Shown piece by piece: positions 7,162 to 12,001 of a stretch of DNA of 12,001 nucleotides. Both the position numbers and the translations under genes were made by a program. The notes under the pieces were generated by a model. That model saw only the letters and a program-made list of their open reading frames with translations. It was not told where the DNA came from and did not search any database. The first letter of the stretch is position 1; each line of letters opens with the position of its first letter. This DNA comes from Caulobacteraceae bacterium (lineage in GTDB: Bacteria; Pseudomonadota; Alphaproteobacteria; Caulobacterales; Caulobacteraceae): assembly GCA_003136615.1 (NCBI GenBank), contig PLFA01000046.1:593-12593 (forward strand), written 5' to 3'.

Positions 7162-7895
7162 CGGCGCCGCCGAAGCCTGGCTTTCCCTGGGGCCTGACCG
7201 TTGCATCGCTCATCGCTTGTCTGGCCTTGGCGGGTCTCGGCGCTTGGCAGCTTAAGCGCCTAGCGTGGAAAGAGGGCCTCCTCGCCCAGATCGCGAGCCT
7301 GGCTCACGCTCCGGCCGCGCCCATCGCGGCGGTGTTGTCCCACTCGGGGCCCGTGGCGTTTCAGCGCGTCCGCGCGGTGTGCCAGCCTCTGGCCGTCAGC
7401 GCCACCACCGCCTACCGCTATGCCGTATCTGACGGACGTATCGCCTGGCGGCTCCTCGCCCCCTGCAAGATCGCGGACGCCCGCTTTGATGGAATCCTTG
7501 TTGATCGCGGCGTCGTTACGAGGCTGACAGGCCTGACTGCGCCGGTGGCGGGGTCCTATCCGGCCCCCGTGAAGGTGATTGGCGTCCTCCGCGCGCCGGG
7601 ACCAAGTCCTTGGCTCGGTCCAGCAATGATGGATGGCGGCCCTGGCTTTGTGGCGATGCGCGTGGCGGACGCGCCCTCGATCCTGCGCCTTTCCAAGCTC
7701 GGCGGGCTCGCGAACCCGGCGCCGGAGATCCTTGCGGTCGAGTCAGAGGACCCGCCCGCGCCCGGGCTGGCGCCTGCGGCGATCCCTGTGGATATCCCAA
7801 ATAATCATCTCGTCTATGCTCTCACCTGGTTCGCCCTGGCCGCCATCCTCGCCTGGTTCTATGTCGCCATGTTGATCACCCGTTACCGGCGATGA
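7158..7895 (+). CDS. SURF1 family oxidase assembly protein
   Basis: SURF1 (Shy1) proteins help place heme a in subunit I. The bacterial forms sit in the inner membrane by two helices flanking a periplasmic domain. Here the first helix is at about 12-28, directly followed by the family hallmark LGAWQLKRLAWKEGLL (27-42). The middle domain carries the conserved GILVDRGVV (112-120). The end has NNHLVYALTWF (215-225) leading into the second helix. At 245 residues it is of normal size. Periplasmic Cys75 and Cys103 could pair, but I do not know this to be conserved. The start is the ATG overlapping the DUF983 stop; longer in-frame starts exist but would run well into DUF983. The TGA overlaps the thrC ATG, so the two are probably translationally coupled. 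Confidence 0.93.
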   Translation: MTAPPKPGFPWGLTVASLIACLALAGLGAWQLKRLAWKEGLLAQIASLAHAPAAPIAAVLSHSGPVAFQRVRAVCQPLAVSATTAYRYAVSDGRIAWRLLAPCKIADARFDGILVDRGVVTRLTGLTAPVAGSYPAPVKVIGVLRAPGPSPWLGPAMMDGGPGFVAMRVADAPSILRLSKLGGLANPAPEILAVESEDPPAPGLAPAAIPVDIPNNHLVYALTWFALAAILAWFYVAMLITRYRR

Positions 7896-9286
7896 AGTTC
7901 GTCTCCACACGTGGCGGCGCCCCCGCCGTTGGTTTTGTCGAGGCCTTGCTAGGCGGGCTCGCGCCGGATGGCGGCCTCTACAGCCCCGACGTCTGGCCGC
8001 TCTTCACCCCGGGTGACATCGCGGAGTTCGCCGGCAAACCCTATGCCGAGGTCGCCGCACACATCCTGGGGGCCTTCGCAAACCATGATATTTCGAGGCA
8101 GGATTTGCTGGGCGCCTGTCAGGGCGCCTATGCGAGTTTTGATCATCCCGCCGTGACCCCCCTACGCCAGCTCGCGCCGGGCGCGCATCTTTTGGAGTTG
8201 TTTCACGGCCCAAGTCTCGCCTTCAAGGACGTCGCCATGCAGCTCTTGGCCCGCCTCTATGAGCACGTGCTCAAGGCCAGCGGCCGAACCTTGACCGTGG
8301 TCTGCGCGACCTCGGGCGACACCGGCGGCGCGGCCGTGGAGGCCTTTGCCGGCCGCGCCAATATTCGCATCGTCGTGCTCTTTCCGGAGGGCCGGATCTC
8401 CGAGGTTCAGCGCCGATTCATGACCACGGCGGACCAGTCGAATGTTCGCGCCTTGGCCGTCGCCGGGGATTTCGATGACTGTCAGGCGATTCTCAAGGCC
8501 CTGTTTCGCGACGGGGCCTTCGCCAGCGAGGTCAGCCTCACGGCGGTGAATTCCATCAATTTTGTCCGTATCGCAGCCCAGAGCGTCTATTACTTTGTCG
8601 CGGCCGTGGCCTTGGGCGCGCCCCAGAGGTCCGTGAGCTTCGCGGTCCCGACCGGCAATTTCGGCGACGCCTTCGCCGGATGGGCCGCCCGACGCATGGG
8701 CCTGCCCATCGAACGTATCCTGGCGGCGACGAACAGCAACGATATCCTGGCCCGCGCCTTGGCGACCGGGGCCTATGGTCGCGGCGCCCTTGTCCCGACC
8801 ATCAGTCCCGCCATGGACATCCAGGTCGCCTCCAACTTTGAACGCCTATTTTTCGAGGCCTCGGACCGGGACGGTTCCCAAACGCGTCGGGCCTTTGAGG
8901 ATTTCGAACAGAGCGGCGCGATGCGCCTCCCCGAACAGGTGTTGAGCCATATGCGAGCCCTCTTGGCTGGCGTTTCGGTTGGCGAGCCCGAGACTGTCGC
9001 GGCGATGGCCGGCGCCTGGCGGGCGGGCCTTGGCGCCATGGATCCTCATACAGCCGTGGCTCTGGCGGGGGCCGGGAAGGCGCCCGCCGGCGGTTCGGCG
9101 CCCCTTGTGGTGCTGTCCACGGCTCACCCCGCGAAGTTTCCCGAAGCCGTCGCGGCGGCGATAGGCGTACGCGCCGAGCCTCCCCCTGTCGTGACCCGGC
9201 TGGCGGGCCTTACAGAGCGGTTTGATCACCTGCCGGCCGACCCGGCGGCGGTGAAGGCTTATGTCCGGGCCTTCGTCGCGCAATGA
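7892..9286 (+). CDS. thrC: Threonine synthase
   Basis: This PLP enzyme converts O-phospho-L-homoserine to L-threonine, the last step of the pathway, in the cytoplasm. The 464-residue length and the N-terminal domain MKFVSTRGGAPAVGFVEALL identify the long (class II, E. coli/yeast-like) form. The PLP lysine is Lys112 in HGPSLAFKDVAMQLL. The phosphate-binding and substrate loops are visible as CATSGDTGGAAVEAF (139-153), PTGNFGDAFAGWAA (254-267) and SPAMDIQVASNFERLFFE (306-323). Nothing essential seems missing. It overlaps SURF1 at its start and the M16 peptidase gene at its end, both by ATGA. This links an amino-acid gene tightly to oxidase assembly genes. I recall the same neighbourhood in Caulobacterales, so it is likely a stable lineage feature. 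No thr leader attenuator is possible given the overlap. Confidence 0.97.
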   Translation: MKFVSTRGGAPAVGFVEALLGGLAPDGGLYSPDVWPLFTPGDIAEFAGKPYAEVAAHILGAFANHDISRQDLLGACQGAYASFDHPAVTPLRQLAPGAHLLELFHGPSLAFKDVAMQLLARLYEHVLKASGRTLTVVCATSGDTGGAAVEAFAGRANIRIVVLFPEGRISEVQRRFMTTADQSNVRALAVAGDFDDCQAILKALFRDGAFASEVSLTAVNSINFVRIAAQSVYYFVAAVALGAPQRSVSFAVPTGNFGDAFAGWAARRMGLPIERILAATNSNDILARALATGAYGRGALVPTISPAMDIQVASNFERLFFEASDRDGSQTRRAFEDFEQSGAMRLPEQVLSHMRALLAGVSVGEPETVAAMAGAWRAGLGAMDPHTAVALAGAGKAPAGGSAPLVVLSTAHPAKFPEAVAAAIGVRAEPPPVVTRLAGLTERFDHLPADPAAVKAYVRAFVAQ

Positions 9287-10548
9287 CCGCCCCCAAGATC
9301 CACCGACTCGCCAATGGCGTGACCCTCGTCTGTGATCCCGCGCCCGGCTATCACACCCTGGCGCTGAGCGTCGTGGCGGGCCGCGGCGCCCGTTGGGAAG
9401 ATGAGGCGCGTTGCGGCTGGTCGCACCTCCTTGAGCACATGGTCTTCAAGGGCGCGGGCGGTCGTTCGGCCCGTGACATCGTGGAGGCCGTGGAGGCGGA
9501 TGGCGGCCAGATCAACGCCGCGACGGGTCATGAGCGGACCAGTTTTCAGGTGCGCGCCCTCGCGGGCGGCCTGCCGCTCGCCCTCGAAATCACCGCTGAT
9601 CTCGTCCTGCGTCCCATCCTTAATGACGAGGATCTGGCCCGCGAGAAAAATGTCGTGGCCCAGGAGATCGCGGAGGCCGCCGACACGCCTGACGACCAGG
9701 TATTCGAGCTGGCTCAGGCCGCCGCCTTCACGGGGCAGCCCCTGGGCAGACCAATTCTAGGCGCCCCCCACACCCTGGCGCCCGCCGACCGGCCCGCCTT
9801 GGACGCTTGGCGTGAGATCCTCTATGCGCCTGATCGGCTGGTCGTCAGCGTCGCCGGCGACGTCGACGAGGATCTCTTGCTGCGTGACGCTGAAGCCCTC
9901 TTCGGCGCGGCGCGGGCGCCAGAGGTCTTCGCGCCCGAACCGGCCGTCTTCACGGGTGGCGCGGCCTTTGAGCGTCGCCGTCTTGAGCAGGCCCACCTGG
10001 TCTTTCTGCTACCCGGGCCCGCGCTCACTGACCCGGACTATTGGCCGTTCCGCCTCTTGGCCGAAGCCTTGGGCGGAGGCATGTCCTCCCGCCTCTTCCA
10101 GGAGGTTCGCGAACGCATGGGCCTGGCCTATGCCATCGACGCCTATGCCGAGGCCTGGTGGGATACCGGCGTTCTGGGCGTCTATGCCGGCTGCGCGCCG
10201 GGAGACGCGGCCCGCCTCGCCGAAGCCGTGGCGGGCGAGGTCAAGGCCATGACCCAGGGCCTGCCGGAGGCGGCCCTGGCCCGGGCCAAGGCGCAACTGA
10301 AGGCCAGCCTGTTCATGAGCGGCGAGTCTCTTTCAGCGCGGGCGGAGCAGGCGGCCGCGCAAATCCTGGTTTTCGGCAACCTTGTCCCGCCTTCCGCCTT
10401 CGCCGAAGCCATCGACGCGGTGACCCCAGAGGCCATTGCCGAATTGGCGACGCGTATGATCGGCGCCCGGCGTTTCGCGGCCGCGGTGCTGGGCCCACGC
10501 CCTGCCGCCGACGCCGCGCCGCGTTTCGAACATCGCCTCCACAGCTAG
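9283..10548 (+). CDS. M16 family zinc peptidase (processing-peptidase-like, single-domain-pair form)
   Basis: The 421-residue protein matches the 420-450-residue M16B group, related to the mitochondrial processing peptidase beta subunit, with two homologous halves. The inverted zinc motif is HLLEH (His48, Glu51, His52) within CGWSHLLEHMVFKG. The third ligand is probably Glu128 in EKNVVAQEIAE, at about the expected distance. GGQINAATGHERTSF follows in the first half. The second half has GGGMSSRLFQEVRERMGLAY (267-286), which contributes the Arg and Tyr of the active site. No signal peptide is visible, so it should be cytoplasmic. The natural substrate is unknown; homologues are generic peptidases of unfolded peptides or presequence-like sequences. 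It overlaps thrC by ATGA and ends the tightly packed run, followed by 62 bases before the next gene. Confidence 0.93.
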   Translation: MTAPKIHRLANGVTLVCDPAPGYHTLALSVVAGRGARWEDEARCGWSHLLEHMVFKGAGGRSARDIVEAVEADGGQINAATGHERTSFQVRALAGGLPLALEITADLVLRPILNDEDLAREKNVVAQEIAEAADTPDDQVFELAQAAAFTGQPLGRPILGAPHTLAPADRPALDAWREILYAPDRLVVSVAGDVDEDLLLRDAEALFGAARAPEVFAPEPAVFTGGAAFERRRLEQAHLVFLLPGPALTDPDYWPFRLLAEALGGGMSSRLFQEVRERMGLAYAIDAYAEAWWDTGVLGVYAGCAPGDAARLAEAVAGEVKAMTQGLPEAALARAKAQLKASLFMSGESLSARAEQAAAQILVFGNLVPPSAFAEAIDAVTPEAIAELATRMIGARRFAAAVLGPRPAADAAPRFEHRLHS

Positions 10549-10582
10549 GCTTCTCGCGAATATGGCGAGGCAGTTGGCGTCG

Positions 10583-10597
10583 GGCGCATTCTGCGCC
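10583..10597 (+). other. Small GC hairpin between M16 and GNAT genes
   Basis: GGCGCA (10583-10588) and TGCGCC (10592-10597) can pair as a perfect 6-bp stem with a 3-base loop. A weaker CTCGC/GCGAG pair lies just upstream at 10553-10569. No T-run follows, so it is not a classical intrinsic terminator. It could slow transcription or protect the 3' end of the upstream mRNA, but it may be chance in GC-rich DNA. Confidence 0.3.
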
Positions 10598-10610
10598 AAG
10601 ATTGAGCGTC

Positions 10611-11192
10611 ATGGCTCTGCTGGACTGGATCTCCTCCGATCACGACCTCCGGCTGGAGCACGGGGGGGTTCGTCTGCGGCCTCACAGGCTGGCGGATTTC
10701 GCCGAATGGGTCTCCCTGCGCGAGGGCTCACGCACCTTCCTCCAACCCTGGGAGCCCACTTGGCCGGGCGATGATCTGACCCGTGGGGCCTATCGCCGTC
10801 GCCTCGCCGCCTATGCTCAGGACCTCGAACGGGGCGTGGCCTATCCCTTCCTGGTATTCGCCAAGGACGACGGGGCCATGGTGGGTGGGATCACCCTCTC
10901 GAATGTGCGGCGTGGCGTCGCCCAGATGGGGTCGATCGGCTATTGGGTGGGGGCCGCGTTTACGCGTCGGGGGCATACGACCAGCGCCGTGCGGGCCATC
11001 ACCCGGTTCTCTTTTCAGAGGCTCGGGTTGCACAGGGTGGAAGCGGCCTGCATCCCGACCAACACCGCCTCACGCGGCGTCCTCCTCAAGGCGGGTTTCG
11101 TGCAAGAAGGTATGGCTCGGGACTACCTGAGGATCGATGGAGCCTGGCGCGATCATCTCTTGTTCGGGCTCATTTCGCCAAACCCCGGATGA
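10611..11192 (+). CDS. GNAT acetyltransferase, RimJ/RimL-like
   Basis: The 193-residue protein has the whole GNAT fold in order. Strand one is LRLEHGGVRLRPHRLADFAEW (13-33), with the typical RLRP-x-x-x-x-D entry. The middle is FLVFAKDDGAMVGGITLSNV. The IGYWVGAAFTRRGHTTSAVRAI region (109-130) contains the acetyl-CoA pyrophosphate loop RRGHTT. The last part, LGLHRVEAACIPTNTASRGVLLKAGFVQEGMARDYL (split at 139-174), is the RimJ/RimL-type signature of Asn-x-x-Ser-x-x-x-Leu-x-x-x-Gly-Phe. Such enzymes acetylate protein N termini (ribosomal S5 or L12 in E. coli) or small amines; the substrate here cannot be assigned. The start is the ATG at 10611, since longer in-frame readings run through the M16 gene. 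Its Shine-Dalgarno is weak (TTGAGCG). It converges on yqgE with only 30 bases between the stops and no clear terminator. Confidence 0.92.
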   Translation: MALLDWISSDHDLRLEHGGVRLRPHRLADFAEWVSLREGSRTFLQPWEPTWPGDDLTRGAYRRRLAAYAQDLERGVAYPFLVFAKDDGAMVGGITLSNVRRGVAQMGSIGYWVGAAFTRRGHTTSAVRAITRFSFQRLGLHRVEAACIPTNTASRGVLLKAGFVQEGMARDYLRIDGAWRDHLLFGLISPNPG

Positions 11193-11222
11193 CGCGATCC
11201 GCCGCCTCCGAAGGTATGGGCC

Positions 11223-11795
11223 TCAGGCTTGGCCGAGATGGGCTGACAGGCGCTCGGGGCTTATGCCCAATTTCGCCAAGGCGCGGACCCACTTGCCCTC
11301 GTGGTCGTCGCCAAAGATCAGCGCCTCGTCGGGCTCACAGATGAGCCAGACATTGTTGCGAATCTCCCGCTCCAACTGCCCGCCGTCCCAGCCAGAATAG
11401 CCGATGGCCAGGAGGGCGTGGTCCGGGCGGGGTTGTCGACCGGCGAGGCCTTCAAGGATCTCCCGGGTCGCGGTCAGCGTGAGGCCGCCGGGAATGGTGT
11501 CGCGGGTCGGCGAGACGCCCGCCACATCGCTGTGCAGCACGAAGCCGCGCTCAGGCTGGACAGGCCCTCCCACCAGGACCGCCGCATCACCCGCGGAGCC
11601 CGGATCAATGCCGAGCTGTTCGAGGAGGCGCGGCACGGTCAAGTCATCGGCGGGCCTGTTCACCATCAGGCCCATGGCGTGACCGGCGTCGTGGGCGCAG
11701 ACGAAGATCACGGCGCGGTGGAACCGGCAGTCTTCGATCCCTGGCATGGCGACCAGGAGGCGGCCGGCGAGGTAGCGGGGGGCGAAGACCGACAT
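11223..11795 (-). CDS. yqgE: YqgE/AlgH family protein (UPF0301)
   Basis: The 190-residue protein is a full-length member of the UPF0301 family, whose biochemical role is not established (AlgH was first linked to alginate regulation in Pseudomonas). Signatures in order are FAPRYLAGRLLVAMPGIED (4-22), FHRAVIFVCAHDAGHAMGL with the MVNRP loop, and VGGPVQPERGFVLHSD (75-90). IGYSGWDGGQLEREI and RNNVWL (131-151) and the end KWVRALAKLGI (168-178) follow. The ATG at 11793-11795 was chosen because the family starts just before the L-A-G-R-L-L segment. The frame stays open a further 58 codons upstream, but that extension has no family resemblance and would cross the neighbouring divergent gene. It is transcribed divergently from the peroxiredoxin, with about 150 bases between starts. 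I recall this pairing in Caulobacterales. Confidence 0.94.
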   Translation of the reverse strand: MSVFAPRYLAGRLLVAMPGIEDCRFHRAVIFVCAHDAGHAMGLMVNRPADDLTVPRLLEQLGIDPGSAGDAAVLVGGPVQPERGFVLHSDVAGVSPTRDTIPGGLTLTATREILEGLAGRQPRPDHALLAIGYSGWDGGQLEREIRNNVWLICEPDEALIFGDDHEGKWVRALAKLGISPERLSAHLGQA

Positions 11796-11919
11796 CAGCC
11801 CCAGGATCGACACTTGTGGCGGCCCAATCAACCCAAATCGACGCGTCGCGCGAAAGGTCTGGCGCCTTTGGCGTCTCCCGCTTGGCTCCCTCGCTGTCCC
11901 GGAGTAGGAGGAACCATCA
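11796..11919. promoter_or_regulatory. Divergent promoter region between yqgE and peroxiredoxin leader
   Basis: Two genes start away from each other here, so both promoters should lie in these 124 bases or within the short ORF after them. I could not pick out convincing -35/-10 boxes. A short stem, AAAGG-N7-CCTTT, is visible in the middle. The plus-strand end carries the strong ribosome binding site described separately. Confidence 0.4.
11906..11913 (+). promoter_or_regulatory. Strong Shine-Dalgarno for the upstream short ORF
   Basis: AGGAGGAA is complementary to the 16S rRNA 3' end and lies six bases before the ATG at 11920. It is the best ribosome binding site seen in the window. It serves the 9-codon ORF directly rather than the peroxiredoxin start, which lies 26 bases further on. 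Confidence 0.7.
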
Positions 11920-11949
11920 ATGACCTGCCGGAGATCCTTTGGACCATGA
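11920..11949 (+). CDS. Nine-residue upstream ORF (possible leader peptide) before peroxiredoxin
   Basis: The ORF reads MTCRRSFGP and then TGA. It has an ideal AGGAGGAA site at ideal spacing, and its stop overlaps the peroxiredoxin ATG by four bases (ATGA at 11946-11949). The peroxiredoxin's own site is weak: GGAG at 11930-11933, about 12 bases before its ATG and inside this ORF. The arrangement fits translational coupling, where ribosomes finishing the short ORF restart on the peroxiredoxin. The single Cys at position three followed by two Arg could make translation sensitive to Cys or Arg tRNA charging, but that is speculation. It may instead be a chance ORF and the site may act at a distance. 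It is in a different frame from the peroxiredoxin, so it is not an N-terminal extension. Confidence 0.5.
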   Translation: MTCRRSFGP

Positions 11950-12001
11950 CACTCAAAGTTGGCGATCATATTCCCGCCGCGACGTTCATGACCTTCGGCC
12001 C
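11946..12001 (+). CDS. Probable peroxiredoxin (AhpC/TSA or redoxin family), 3' end beyond window
   Basis: Only 18 full codons are visible: MTLKVGDHIPAATFMTFG. The Lys-Val-Gly-Asp-x-x-Pro-x-x-x-Phe opening is typical of peroxiredoxins of the Prx5/redoxin type, which reduce hydrogen peroxide and alkyl peroxides with a cysteine thiol. The peroxidatic Cys lies beyond the edge, so activity cannot be confirmed. It is divergent from yqgE, and its start overlaps the stop of a short upstream ORF. The opening could also belong to another thioredoxin-fold redoxin such as a bacterioferritin comigratory protein, so the subfamily is open. Confidence 0.72.
   Translation, partial: MTLKVGDHIPAATFMTFG

Noticed and set aside
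10041..10610. Long N-terminal extension of the GNAT gene
   Set aside because: The extension overlaps the M16 gene in another frame and has Arg/Gly-rich shadow composition. The GNAT fold begins just after the ATG at 10611.
11796..11969. 58-codon N-terminal extension of yqgE
   Set aside because: It has no family resemblance and would cover the divergent promoter region, the short ORF and the peroxiredoxin start.

Overview
The window is GC-rich DNA with the gene content and order of a Caulobacterales-type alphaproteobacterium (Caulobacter/Phenylobacterium-like). This is judged from protein motifs and recalled gene order, with no database search. Most of it is a well-conserved chromosomal locus for building the aa3-type cytochrome c oxidase. 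I do not see a hidden defence, mobile or secondary-metabolism system. No tRNA, rRNA, CRISPR array or insertion sequence was recognised.

Left end (1 to about 1180): an open-ended right-handed beta-helix repeat protein runs in from the left edge and stops being itself near 711-722. There it is joined tail to tail with the antisense 5' part of tldD, which keeps only about 156 codons of a roughly 480-codon metalloprotease gene. The join lies in a few bases compatible with both genes. It is either a real rearrangement breakpoint or an assembly/cloning chimera, and it is the most important anomaly here.

Middle (1488-10548): one long plus-strand, operon-like run. The order is coxB, coxA, ctaB (heme O synthase), a 49-residue CoxF-like membrane peptide, ctaG (CuB insertion), coxC, a DUF983 zinc-ribbon membrane protein, SURF1, thrC (threonine synthase) and an M16 zinc peptidase. 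Subunits I, II and III sit with the factors that make heme O, deliver copper and assist heme a insertion. Heme A synthase (ctaA) and the Cox11 copper donor's partner Sco are not in the window. From coxC to the M16 gene every boundary is a 4-base start/stop overlap, so amino-acid biosynthesis and a peptidase look translationally coupled to oxidase assembly.

Right end (10611-12001): a RimJ/RimL-like GNAT acetyltransferase on the plus strand converges on a yqgE (UPF0301/AlgH) gene on the minus strand. Divergent from yqgE is the start of a probable peroxiredoxin, cut by the window edge. A 9-codon upstream ORF with a much better ribosome binding site than the peroxiredoxin precedes it and overlaps its start codon by ATGA. 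This is a possible translational-coupling or leader-peptide control device.
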